Part shown: in pieces, positions 35,026 through 43,528 of the stretch
How positions within the stretch are numbered: position 1 is the stretch's first letter
How the letters are laid out: each line of letters starts with the position of its first letter
NCBI GenBank assembly: GCA_012729505.1
Contig: JAAYDA010000046.1
Location: forward strand, 79,384-125,607
Direction: 5' to 3'
Length of the DNA: 46,224 nt
Origin: Syntrophomonadaceae bacterium
Lineage (GTDB): Bacteria; Bacillota; Syntrophomonadia; Syntrophomonadales; DTU052
Made by a program: the position numbers and the translations under genes
Notes under the pieces: model-generated
Database searches by the model: none
What the model saw: the letters and a program-made list of their open reading frames with translations, nothing else
Told to the model about the DNA's origin: nothing

Positions 35026-35868
35026 TTGAATCCTGACCCTTTGGTATCAGTTATAGTACCGGCCTATAATCATGAGAAATACATTAATGATTGTCTCCGG
35101 AGTGTGGCAGACCAGTCCTATGAAAATCTGGAGCTGATTGTGATAAATGATGGGTCCGCCGATAATACCCCGGAGCTTATCAAATTGTTTATTGCAGAGA
35201 ATCCCCGGCTTAACATTCGCTTTTTAAGCAAAAGCAATGAAGGGGTCTGCAAGACTTTGAATAAAGGCCTGGAGATGGCGGCCGGAAAATATGTGACTTT
35301 TCTCGCCTCTGACGATATGTGGGAACCGGAGAAGCTGAAAACACAGGTGGATTTCATGGAACGGAACGCTAACCTGGGTTTGGTTTTTACCGATGCCTGG
35401 TTCCTGAGGTTTACCGAGAGAATGAATATTAAATGGTCAGATTATAAGAACGGCATTGATAAGTATTTTAAGAACGGAGTTCAAAATGCCGATATGTATT
35501 TTCTGCTGCTGATCCGGCCCATTATACCTGCCCTGACGGTAATGGTGCGCAAAAAGGTTTTTGATGAAACCGGCGGGTTCGATGAGAAGCTGGTTTATGA
35601 GGATCTGGATATGTGGCTGAGAATAGCCCGGAAGTATCCCCTGGGATATATTGATTCACCCTTGGCCCGATATAGAATCCATGACAGTAACATCAGCAAT
35701 GATACTTTATTGATGATGAAGGGCCTGCTGCAAACCTTAAAAAAACATTCTGCTCAGATGCCCTTGCGTTCTCAGCCGTTAAGACGGGGAGTATTGCTGA
35801 TGCGGCTGAGCTTTAACCTGATCAGTGACCGGATCAGAAAAATGAAAAAACGGGGCGGGGAAATATAA
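35026..35868 (+). CDS. Glycosyltransferase family 2
   Basis: A 280-aa inverting GT-A transferase with LVSVIVPAYNHEKYINDCLR at the start, VINDGSADNTPELI, the metal-binding DDM motif in FLASDDMWEPEKLK, and YEDLDMWLRIA near the middle, which holds the catalytic-base region. The TTG at 35026 has GGAGAG 8 bp upstream; the GTG at 35017 lies inside that site. It most likely adds one sugar to the repeat unit. Confidence 0.9.
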   Translation: MNPDPLVSVIVPAYNHEKYINDCLRSVADQSYENLELIVINDGSADNTPELIKLFIAENPRLNIRFLSKSNEGVCKTLNKGLEMAAGKYVTFLASDDMWEPEKLKTQVDFMERNANLGLVFTDAWFLRFTERMNIKWSDYKNGIDKYFKNGVQNADMYFLLLIRPIIPALTVMVRKKVFDETGGFDEKLVYEDLDMWLRIARKYPLGYIDSPLARYRIHDSNISNDTLLMMKGLLQTLKKHSAQMPLRSQPLRRGVLLMRLSFNLISDRIRKMKKRGGEI

Positions 35869-36744
35869 TTGCCGAAAAAAATCCTGATAACCGGGGAAAA
35901 CAGCTATATAGGTAGCTCCCTGTCCCGATGGCTGCAAAGGTGGCCGGAGGATTACGGGGTTGATACTGTTGATATGAGAGGTGACGGATGGGAAAAGAAA
36001 TCCTTCGCCGGCTATGACGGGATTATCCATGTGGCCGGGATAGCTCATATCAAGGAAACTCCTGAAAATACGGACTTGTATTATCAGGTGAATCGTGACC
36101 TAGTATATGCAGTGGCTCAAAAGTCCAGGGAGGATGGGGTGGAGCAGTTTATCTTCTTAAGCTCTATGAGTGTTTATGGCCTTGAACAGGGGGTAATCTC
36201 CCGGGATTCCTCGGAAAATCCCCGCAGCCACTATGGCCGATCAAAGCTTCAGGGTGAGAGGCTGTTATTAAGCTTAGAGGATGCCGCTTTTAAAGTTGCC
36301 ATTCTTCGGCCTCCCATGATATATGGCAAAGGGTGCAAGGGCAATTATCCCCGATTAGCAAGGATGGCCCGCAGAACACCGGTTTTCCCCGAGGTCAGGA
36401 ATCAGCGCAGCATGATCTATATTGATAACCTGTGTGAGTTTATAAGGCTGTTAATTGATGACGGGGCCGGGGGGGTCTTCTTTCCCCAGAATAAAGAATA
36501 TGTGTATACCGCCGACCTGGTTCAGCTCATAGCTGAGTTTCAGGGCGGCGGGATGCGAATCACCCGGCTGCTTAATCCCCTGGTAATGCTGCTTATGCCT
36601 TTCAGCACGACCCTGAAAAAGGTTTTCGGCAGTCTGGTATATGATAAAAGCCTGTCAGAGCCTGCAGGGGAGTACAATGTTGTCGGTTTTCGGGATTCCA
36701 TCAGGTCAACTGAGAAGTATAATGAGTCAGGACTAAAGCTATGA
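35869..36744 (+). CDS. NAD-dependent epimerase/reductase, WbpV/WbpK-like
   Basis: A 291-aa extended SDR protein. It has ILITGENSYIGSSLSRW at the start, IIHVAGIAHIKETPENTDLY, and the catalytic YGRSKLQGE. Proteins of this type next to a WbpL-like transferase reduce UDP-4-keto-6-deoxy-GlcNAc to UDP-FucNAc or UDP-QuiNAc, the product of the dehydratase at 19.2 kb. The start is TTG directly after the previous stop, with GGGGCGGGG upstream. Whether it is the gluco or galacto reductase is not clear. Confidence 0.82.
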   Translation: MPKKILITGENSYIGSSLSRWLQRWPEDYGVDTVDMRGDGWEKKSFAGYDGIIHVAGIAHIKETPENTDLYYQVNRDLVYAVAQKSREDGVEQFIFLSSMSVYGLEQGVISRDSSENPRSHYGRSKLQGERLLLSLEDAAFKVAILRPPMIYGKGCKGNYPRLARMARRTPVFPEVRNQRSMIYIDNLCEFIRLLIDDGAGGVFFPQNKEYVYTADLVQLIAEFQGGGMRITRLLNPLVMLLMPFSTTLKKVFGSLVYDKSLSEPAGEYNVVGFRDSIRSTEKYNESGLKL

Positions 36745-37784
36745 CCAACCTGCCGTTAGCTAAGCTCATCATTTTTTGCACAGGCCTGTTCACTTTATCC
36801 GGGGGCCTTACCTTCATGGTCAGAGGATATGCCATTAATAGAAGAATTTTTGATGTTCCCAACCATCGAAGCTTACATTCTGTCCCGACTCCCCGAGGGG
36901 GAGGGCTGGCTTTTGTGGCCGTTTTCTTAGGGGCTTTGGTGTTCCTGTATCTGACGGGCACTATCCCCAAGGATATTTTCATGGCCCTGGCAGGCGGGGG
37001 AGGATTGGTGGCCGCCGTAGGCTGGGCAGATGATAACCGGGGAGCAGCTCCGGGAATCCGGTTGTTATGTCATGGGGTGGCGGCTGTCTGGGGTGTAATG
37101 TGGCTGGGTGGTTACCCTGCCATGAGCTGGGGCGGGGGAATCTGGAATCTGTCCTGGGCAGGCGGAGCCTTGGCGGTTCTGGGAACGGTGTGGATGATTA
37201 ATCTCTATAATTTCATGGACGGAATAGATGGTATTGCCGGTACAGAAGCCGTAACTGCCGCTGCCATAGCCGGTGTCCTGCTGTATTTCACCGGTCACCC
37301 GGGAATGGCCTTGATTTGCGTGGCCCTGGCTTTGTCGGTGGGCGGGTTCCTGATATGGAACTGGCCTCCGGCCCGAATATTTATGGGGGATGTGGGCAGC
37401 GGTTTTCTGGGCTTTACCTTTGCCTGTCTGGCCATGGCCTCAGAAAATAGCGGGGCCTTGCCGGTGCTGGTCTGGGCAGTTCTTCTGGGGGTTTTTATAG
37501 TTGATGCAACAGTTACCCTCATAAGACGATTTATTAACAAAGAAAAATTGTATGAGGCTCACCGTACCCATGTTTATCAGCTGGCGGCCCAGGCGGAATT
37601 TTCCCATAAGCAAGTAACCCTGGGGGTGCTTTTCTTAAATATTTGTCTGGGCATGATTGGGGCGGCTCTAATGAAATGGCCGGGCTGGCTTCTGCCGGGG
37701 GCAGCTTTGACAGCAGTGATATTAACTATAATAGAGGTCCGACTCTATTATAGATTTTCGCAGAATGAAGAAAATACAGGATGA
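36741..37784 (+). CDS. WbpL-like undecaprenyl-phosphate sugar-1-phosphate transferase
   Basis: A 347-aa polytopic protein of the WecA/WbpL family. Motifs: FDVPNHRSLHSVPTPRGGGL, GWADDNRG, NFMDGIDGIAGTEAV, FMGDVGSGFLGF and the C-terminal YEAHRTHVYQ. The HR-H-PTPRGGG and YEAHRTHVYQ forms match WbpL, which accepts UDP-FucNAc or UDP-QuiNAc, rather than TagO. The ATG overlaps the reductase stop by four bases. It would start the repeat unit of the plus-strand locus, and is the second such enzyme in the window. Confidence 0.88.
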   Translation: MTNLPLAKLIIFCTGLFTLSGGLTFMVRGYAINRRIFDVPNHRSLHSVPTPRGGGLAFVAVFLGALVFLYLTGTIPKDIFMALAGGGGLVAAVGWADDNRGAAPGIRLLCHGVAAVWGVMWLGGYPAMSWGGGIWNLSWAGGALAVLGTVWMINLYNFMDGIDGIAGTEAVTAAAIAGVLLYFTGHPGMALICVALALSVGGFLIWNWPPARIFMGDVGSGFLGFTFACLAMASENSGALPVLVWAVLLGVFIVDATVTLIRRFINKEKLYEAHRTHVYQLAAQAEFSHKQVTLGVLFLNICLGMIGAALMKWPGWLLPGAALTAVILTIIEVRLYYRFSQNEENTG

Positions 37785-37946
37785 AGGGACTTAGTGTTCT
37801 GCCCCTGCCTCCTTGACACCGTCATGTGGGTATAAATTCCGTGTGAGCATATCTTGACTGCCATAGGTCGTAGATCCCTGGCCCGAGCTTCTCCAGATAA
37901 TTAAATTGTATAAAATATCTCACCAGTTCTATGGAGGCCTTGGCGC

Positions 37947-38501
37947 TTAATGAATTAGCCTTTCATCTTTAGCCCGTTTAGTCAAATCGTCGACTTTTTT
38001 GATTGATTCAACGGCTTGTTCAATAGCAATATGGGGTTTGAGCTCGTGAACCAGTTTCCCTCGTTCAGCCGTATCTTTACATTTTTCATTTTCTAACGTT
38101 ACATAGAGTGCTGTTGCTAACCGCTCTAACTCCGCAACACCCTTACCTGAAAATTCTTTCGCAATAAACTCAATGCTGCCACGGAATTCCTCAGCTGATT
38201 TTTTATGGACTTCCTTCAGCTTGCCTGAAGCTGCGCCAGGTGTATAGGATGGCTTATATGGATATGGTTTTGCGCTAAATTCCAGAGTCGTATTTGCGCG
38301 CATAATACTTAACTCATCACGAAGATCGAAAGAAAATGGCCCATGCTTATAAAAAATGAAATCAAAATTTGTTGGCACTTTTAATAATTCTTGGAGAAAG
38401 AAAAAGCTTTTTTGTATGTGTGTTTCACCACACCAACTGCCATGTTCCTTTAAGGACTCAACAAGCGAAAGAACAACAGCTTGTCGTTTGATCCCTTCCA
38501 T
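37947..38501 (-). CDS. YwgA/Panacea-like protein, partner of HD hydrolase
   Basis: A 184-aa protein with the layout of the YwgA and DUF4065 (Panacea) group: an N-terminal helix with THIQKSFFFLQELL, then FDFIFYKHGPFSFDLRDEL, and a helical, charged C-terminus (EELERLATALYV-type). Panacea-domain proteins act as antitoxins in several toxin-antitoxin systems; YwgA itself has no known role. AGGAGG lies within the end of the HD gene, and only 2 bp separate them, so the pair is co-translated. ywgA and the HD gene ywfO are also neighbours in Bacillus. Confidence 0.7.
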   Translation of the reverse strand: MEGIKRQAVVLSLVESLKEHGSWCGETHIQKSFFFLQELLKVPTNFDFIFYKHGPFSFDLRDELSIMRANTTLEFSAKPYPYKPSYTPGAASGKLKEVHKKSAEEFRGSIEFIAKEFSGKGVAELERLATALYVTLENEKCKDTAERGKLVHELKPHIAIEQAVESIKKVDDLTKRAKDERLIH

Positions 38502-38503
38502 CT

Positions 38504-39835
38504 TTATTCCTCCTCTATCAAGTTAGTGTTTTCAATTAGTATTTTCAATCGGTTACGTTTCAGCCATCTGTGACCTTCGCCGACATATTCAGGATTAATG
38601 AATACATAATCAAAAGAAGCAACCGGAAGCCTTTGAATAGTGCTTGATTTAGAAATGGAACTAGTTATACGTCCATCATTACATAATACCGGAAAATCTG
38701 ATGAAGCACTTTTCTGGGTATAATTATCCCTTCTAATTGATTGGACACCAAATCTGGATGTCGCCGATTCAAAAATAGTTTTCCCGGGTTCGGGATTGAT
38801 AGTAGTATCGTCGGGATGACGTTGATATAATAAGCGAAAATGCTTCCTGCCCACAAACCTCCGCGCCGACTCATGGGCTTTTTTACTACTATTGTTGGCT
38901 GCTTTGGATATTGCTGCAAGCACCTCGTTATCGGTTATTTCAACAATTTTATTTGCATTTGGAGAGAATTTGCCTCTCGGCAACCATTCCATAAGAAAAT
39001 CCTTAAGATGTATATCGTAAATTCTTCGTACTGGATGGAAATAAACTTGAGAATACATGAAATATCGTGCCAGCAAAAGTGCTTCGGATGAATGCAGACC
39101 ACCTTCTTCAATTCCCAGTGCAGGCTCTATGGAATCATCATCTTCACCTGTGGATTTTGGTAAAATTCTTAACGTGTCGATTAATCGGAAGTGATCAAAT
39201 CTACCATATGCAACACCAGCGTGATAAGAATCTCTTAATAAGTAATCGATTCTATCGACACCAAAAGCATCACCAACGATTACTTCAGATAATACCGCTT
39301 CCCAATCGGAAAAGACGATACCTTTGGTTTTGTTAGGTCCAACTGCAAGCTTGATTATGTCATCAGTCCTAAGAGGGGGAGTGACAGATTGCCATATTTG
39401 CTGCATTTCTTCACTTCGAATCAATTCAACAGTGATTGTTTCATGATCAACTCCCTCGGGCAACAAATCATCTTCTGCTGCATGGGAAAAAGGTAAATGG
39501 CCTAAATCGTGGCAAAGAGCTGCCATTCTGAGAACCCTTCGCCAATATTGCAACTTATTGTCTAGAGTTATTTCTGGTATTAAATCTTTAATTTTTTCAT
39601 GCAGGTTTCTTGGATTAGTTATAACATCAAAAACACGACTAGCAAGCTCCATGACTCCAAGTGAATGTTCAAAGCGTTTATGGGTTGCTCCCGGATAAAC
39701 CAAGTAAGATGTGGCGAGTTGATGAATATTTCTTAAACGTTGAAATGGATAGGAATCCACGACTTTTCTTTCATCACTATCAAGCTTGATAAAAACGTGT
39801 ATCGGATCTCGAAACTCATGGAAGTGTTTGGTCAT
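38504..39835 (-). CDS. HD-domain phosphohydrolase, YwfO/dNTPase-like
   Basis: A 443-aa HD hydrolase related to SAMHD1-type dNTP triphosphohydrolases. It has the family start DPIHVFIKLDSDERKVVDSY, then QRLRNIHQLATSYLVYPGAT, HKRFEHSLGVMELASRVFDV near residue 55, and the metal-binding HDLGHLPFSH near 107. These residues form the HxxxHD set of an active enzyme. GGAGG precedes the ATG. It lies in a region that is AT-richer by eye than the polysaccharide genes, which hints at transfer. Confidence 0.88.
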   Translation of the reverse strand: MTKHFHEFRDPIHVFIKLDSDERKVVDSYPFQRLRNIHQLATSYLVYPGATHKRFEHSLGVMELASRVFDVITNPRNLHEKIKDLIPEITLDNKLQYWRRVLRMAALCHDLGHLPFSHAAEDDLLPEGVDHETITVELIRSEEMQQIWQSVTPPLRTDDIIKLAVGPNKTKGIVFSDWEAVLSEVIVGDAFGVDRIDYLLRDSYHAGVAYGRFDHFRLIDTLRILPKSTGEDDDSIEPALGIEEGGLHSSEALLLARYFMYSQVYFHPVRRIYDIHLKDFLMEWLPRGKFSPNANKIVEITDNEVLAAISKAANNSSKKAHESARRFVGRKHFRLLYQRHPDDTTINPEPGKTIFESATSRFGVQSIRRDNYTQKSASSDFPVLCNDGRITSSISKSSTIQRLPVASFDYVFINPEYVGEGHRWLKRNRLKILIENTNLIEEE

Positions 39836-39985
39836 TCTCAGATAACCTCCATTAAATTGAGAAACAATTCTACATAATATAGCAGTATCCCTTTAATTCA
39901 TGAATCACGTATTTATAGCATAAACCAAACATATGTTCGTGTAAAGCATTTTTATATAGATTTGCGGTAAGTCACTGATGACCGG

Positions 39986-40288
39986 TTAGCCATTATACAG
40001 AAGCATCTCTTCTTGTTTTATCTTACGAAGAAAATTTTCTTCCAGGCTGCCTGTTGTCAAGACGTCGACTTTGGTCTGCAGAGTTTCTTCAAGTTCTGTA
40101 TATAACCCGCTCAGAGCAAACATTCCTTTAAGTGAACCTTTATCTATGCGCAAATCTATATCACTGTTTTCGCAAACTTCTCCACGGGCATAAGAGCCGA
40201 AGAGATACACACGTTCCACACCATATTTTCGGGCGATTGGTTCTACAACAGCTTTAAGCTCTTCAATCGTATATTTTTTCGCTGTCAT
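39986..40288 (-). CDS. MNT-type minimal nucleotidyltransferase
   Basis: A 100-aa protein of the minimal nucleotidyltransferase family (MntA-like). The signature is YLFGSYARGEVCENSDIDLR, holding the GSxARGxxxxxSDxDL motif with both metal-binding aspartates. AAGGAGG lies before the ATG. MntA usually pairs with a HEPN toxin, which it adenylylates; no HEPN frame lies on either side, so this looks like an orphan copy or a solitary regulator. The 150-bp gap before the HD gene holds nothing recognisable. Confidence 0.88.
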   Translation of the reverse strand: MTAKKYTIEELKAVVEPIARKYGVERVYLFGSYARGEVCENSDIDLRIDKGSLKGMFALSGLYTELEETLQTKVDVLTTGSLEENFLRKIKQEEMLLYNG

Positions 40289-40363
40289 GCTCCCGCCTCC
40301 TTGAAAATACCTTTGATTAATTATATCATAGCTGTTTATGCAATCTACTTGAATCTGGAAATG

Positions 40364-40400
40364 AAAAAAGCCCGGAATACTCAGAGAGCCAACCGGGCTT
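40364..40400 (-). terminator. Intrinsic terminator of the esterase gene
   Basis: On the minus strand AAGCCCGG and CCGGGCTT (8 bp) are separated by a 17-nt loop and followed by a T-run (six A on the plus strand at 40364-40369). It lies just downstream of the esterase stop codon. Confidence 0.8.
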
Positions 40401-40416
40401 ATGAAGCCTGTGAGAA

Positions 40417-41682
40417 TTAATCCGGGATACGAATATCCTTTATGTCCTCCCAGATGGCCTCATTCAAATCGAACTGACAGCAGACCTTTCCGATGAGAGG
40501 GATGGGCAGATATTGAGGACCCATTGGCCAGGTATGGCCCATTTCGTCGATCTTGTACAAAATCACCTTAGTATCGCCGGCACCGTTTCCATAAGTGTAT
40601 TTGGTTACCTTGGTGGTATCATCTTCAACGGTCTGGGGATATTCTTTGATTTCGGGATCAGTATTGGTCTTATTCATCTGCTTCCACCAGGCGATAGTGC
40701 TGTCAACGGAAACGGTTCCATAGGCCTCGGTGCCATCCCAGTTCAAGATGGGATCACCATTTCCGCTGGCCTGAATTATGGTTATGGGTCTTTTAGGGGT
40801 TTTGGGCTGGGACAGGATGCACATTGGCCCGGTAACGCAGACGGCGGCGGCAATCTTGTCAGACAGCTCAATAGCCAGCTTGTGGCAGAATATACCGCCG
40901 TTGGACATGCCGGTGGCATACACCCGTTTGCGGTCAATATTAAAGTCGCCCGGAGCGGAATCGGTGCCGGCCAGCTTGTCAATCAGAACTGAAATATACT
41001 CCATATCGTTTATACCCTCTTCGAGGAAATTCCACATCCCCTGGTATCCGGCCAGCATACTGTCAGCCTGAAGAATTCCGGCGCCCTCCGGCAGTGGCTG
41101 ACCATCAGGATACACCATTATAAAGCCTTCCTTTTCCGCCAGAGCATCCAGCTTGGTCAGGCTTTGCTGTCCGTTGCCGCTGCTGTTGATGCCGTGGAAG
41201 GAAAACATGAGCGGGACCGGGGTTTTGCCATCATAAGATGAGGGAACGTAATAATAATAATTGCGGGTCAAGCCTGCTAATTCCAGACTGCCCTGGGTCA
41301 GCGGATAGGATTCAACGGTGAGTGAGCCGTCCTCAGACAGACTTCGGTCAAAGGGATATGAGGGGATAATCTTGGCGAAATCCCCGGCGGTCAGGGCGGT
41401 CATCATTTCCACCCGCATCTGACCCCAATTTAGAGGATTTTCTGCTTTGACGTTTTCGCCCCAGTTGTACATAAAGCCCAGATTATCCTGGAAAAAGACC
41501 ATGCCTGACGGATCGGCCAGTGCTTCCGCATACCTTTGCTGCAGAGTGTCCCACATGGCCCCTCCTTTTGTCACCGCTTTCCTGTAGTCGGCCTGGGCAT
41601 AGTGGCCGTCACCGGTAGTAAAAAAAACATATCGGAGATCCGGAATATCAGTTCCAATAGAGTTCTGACCTGAAATACTCAT
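40417..41682 (-). CDS. PHB-depolymerase/esterase-type alpha/beta hydrolase
   Basis: A 421-aa serine hydrolase. The catalytic half (about residues 130-400) has VPLMFSFHGINSSGN (oxyanion region), the nucleophile Ser260 in YATGMSNGGIF and the catalytic His383 in EMGHTWPMG, as in the LpqC/PHB-depolymerase group. The first 130 residues, with DLRYVFFTTGDGHYAQADYR and MVFFQDNLGFMYNWGENV, do not match a domain I know. There is no signal peptide, so it is probably cytoplasmic. AGGAGGT before the ATG fixes the start. The substrate is unknown: a short polyester or an acyl ester is possible. Confidence 0.82.
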   Translation of the reverse strand: MSISGQNSIGTDIPDLRYVFFTTGDGHYAQADYRKAVTKGGAMWDTLQQRYAEALADPSGMVFFQDNLGFMYNWGENVKAENPLNWGQMRVEMMTALTAGDFAKIIPSYPFDRSLSEDGSLTVESYPLTQGSLELAGLTRNYYYYVPSSYDGKTPVPLMFSFHGINSSGNGQQSLTKLDALAEKEGFIMVYPDGQPLPEGAGILQADSMLAGYQGMWNFLEEGINDMEYISVLIDKLAGTDSAPGDFNIDRKRVYATGMSNGGIFCHKLAIELSDKIAAAVCVTGPMCILSQPKTPKRPITIIQASGNGDPILNWDGTEAYGTVSVDSTIAWWKQMNKTNTDPEIKEYPQTVEDDTTKVTKYTYGNGAGDTKVILYKIDEMGHTWPMGPQYLPIPLIGKVCCQFDLNEAIWEDIKDIRIPD

Positions 41683-41910
41683 CCTTATTAAACCTCCTCA
41701 TTAATTTAATGGACAGGCTGGAACCCCGGCTGTCACTCTTTAAATAATAGTAAATTTATTCATACATCTCTGGAGTGACCGGTCGAGGAACAGAACAATG
41801 GATGTGATAACCTGAAAAATAAGAGTGTGTTTGTGGCCGCATATTAAAGCGGTTTGATGCCCGCTTTAAGCGGCGCCCGCAAATACCGGGTATTGAAAGG
41901 GGAGTTAGGA

Positions 41911-42867
41911 ATGATTATTGATGCCCATGTTCACTGGTGGAAGAAGGGTTTTCTGATGCCCGATGAGTTCTGGCCTTTTTTTACTGTCGGCCTGGCCCAA
42001 GCGTACAATGTCCCCTGCGGCATTGAATTGAGTCCCGAGGAGCTGGAGAGGTCATTTCTTGACCCGGATGGAAGCGCTTTGCTGCAGCGCATGGATAATG
42101 CAGGGATTGACAAATCTGTATTGCTGCCTTTGGACCTGGCCATAGTCAACCAGCAGGAAGCTCCTATGGACATTCTGGCGATCAATCGTGAATATGCGGA
42201 ACTGGCTCAGGCCAATCCGGACCGGCTCATATCTTTCTTTTCCATGGATCCCCGCCGGGACAATGTTGAACGCCATTTCCTTACGGCGGTTCAGGAATGG
42301 GGGATGAAAGGACTTAAGCTATATCCTCCCACCGGCTTCTTTCCTGGTGACGACTGTTGTGCGGCATTGTACCGCATCTGTCTGGACCGGAATCTGCCGG
42401 TGACTTTCCACTGTGCCATTGCCGCCATGTCGCCCCAGGATCATGGTCATCCCGGGAACTACCGTGCTGCATTGGAGAAATTCCCGGGATTAAAGATAAT
42501 TCTGGCTCATGCCGGAGGAAGTGATGTTCTCAATCCGGAGGTATGCAAATTTGTTCCCGGGCAGGCGGAAGCCAGTCTCTGGTTTGATCTGGCTCTTAAT
42601 CTGGCAGCGGATTTTGACAGCGTTTATCTTGATATTTCGGCGTGGGAGGTCTATGACGACCAGAAGATCAGCGAATACCTGCAGCGGGTCATCAGTAAGC
42701 TGGGGTCACTGGACCGGGTTCTTTTTGGCACGGATTATCCCATCTTTTTTGGGATGAATTCCTCCCAAAAATGGGTTAAACGTATTCAGGCCACGAATAT
42801 TCCGGAAAATGAGAAAGCGAATTTATTGGGTGGTAATGCGGCCAGGCTGTTGGGACTGGTTGATTAA
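41911..42867 (+). CDS. Amidohydrolase (PF04909-type TIM-barrel metal hydrolase)
   Basis: A 318-aa enzyme of the amidohydrolase-2 group, which includes decarboxylases such as ACMSD and related hydrolases. The metal ligands are visible: DAHVHWW at the start, FHCAIAA with a central His, ILAHAGGSD and the late Asp in LFGTDYPIFFGM. The ATG at 41911 has AAAGGGGAG upstream; the longer frame to 41854 has none. The substrate is unknown. The 228-bp gap before it holds the esterase ribosome binding site and no other feature I can name. Confidence 0.88.
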   Translation: MIIDAHVHWWKKGFLMPDEFWPFFTVGLAQAYNVPCGIELSPEELERSFLDPDGSALLQRMDNAGIDKSVLLPLDLAIVNQQEAPMDILAINREYAELAQANPDRLISFFSMDPRRDNVERHFLTAVQEWGMKGLKLYPPTGFFPGDDCCAALYRICLDRNLPVTFHCAIAAMSPQDHGHPGNYRAALEKFPGLKIILAHAGGSDVLNPEVCKFVPGQAEASLWFDLALNLAADFDSVYLDISAWEVYDDQKISEYLQRVISKLGSLDRVLFGTDYPIFFGMNSSQKWVKRIQATNIPENEKANLLGGNAARLLGLVD

Positions 42868-42905
42868 TTAGTTAGGTCTCTCTCCCGCGAGGGGAGGTGA
42901 TGCCT

Positions 42906-42944
42906 ATGATTACATATGGCGAATTGTTTCAATTCTTTGTCAGC
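42906..42944 (+). pseudogene. Possible 5' end of a holin-like toxin gene (Hol_Tox type)
   Basis: A strong ribosome binding site (GGGGAGGTGA, 42891-42900) precedes an ATG with the start MITYGELFQFFV, which is the usual N-terminus of small 'putative holin-like toxin' proteins of Firmicutes. After about 12 codons the frame turns into antisense of the M15 peptidase gene (open to 43133) and loses the expected membrane helix. It may be a truncated remnant. The evidence is one short motif and its leader. Confidence 0.35.
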
Positions 42945-43528
42945 ACCCTCAGCAGGTTAAGAATTACGGCCAGGACGAAGGCTTTGTCAGCAGGCTCCTG
43001 GGGTTTATGGATATTGGGCATGATGATTCCGGCCTGGGCGGCCTCCTTCATAACCTGGTCTTTCCAGGGGGGGATTTCCGGCATGGGTTTTTCCTCCTTC
43101 CAGGTGGCAATGAATTTGCTGGGGGTACCGTAGACGGTTTCTAATCGGCTCCATTCATATCCGGGGAGTTGAAAGTGAGGGCGATCCGGGAAGCCGGACC
43201 ACCGTCCTCCCCAGACCAGACCCAAGCTTTCGCCAATGGGTCCGATCCGGTCATAATAGGCCACATTCCAGTTGGCCCGGCCGTCGATTATGACGGCGAT
43301 GTCAAAGGCCAGGCCCCAGCAGTGCAGACTTTGAGGGTATCTGGCCTGAGTTACTATGGGGCCGGGTCGGGTGCGGCCCTGGGCATAGAGGGCATCCTGC
43401 TCCTCCTTAGTTCGGAGGGTCTGAGTAATTATGATTCTGAATCCGGCCTCAGCAGCCCGGTTAATGAGCAGCCGGGCCTTGGAGCGCAATACCGGGTGAA
43501 GCAAATCTATCTTTTCCAATTCATTCAT
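42929..43528 (-). CDS. M15-family L-Ala-D-Glu peptidase (phage endolysin/CwlK type)
   Basis: A 199-aa zinc peptidase that would cut peptidoglycan stem peptides. The metal site is clear: SLHCWGLAFDI (SxHxxGxAxD) near residue 95 and DRPHFQL with the second histidine near 130. TLRTKEEQDALYAQGRTRPG is typical of phage endolysins of this family. The C-terminal 60 residues form a helical region with EPADKAFVLAVILNLL. There is no signal peptide, so export needs a holin or leakage. The start has AAGGA directly before ATG. It is likely a prophage remnant or domesticated lysin. Confidence 0.87.
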   Translation of the reverse strand: MNELEKIDLLHPVLRSKARLLINRAAEAGFRIIITQTLRTKEEQDALYAQGRTRPGPIVTQARYPQSLHCWGLAFDIAVIIDGRANWNVAYYDRIGPIGESLGLVWGGRWSGFPDRPHFQLPGYEWSRLETVYGTPSKFIATWKEEKPMPEIPPWKDQVMKEAAQAGIIMPNIHKPQEPADKAFVLAVILNLLRVLTKN

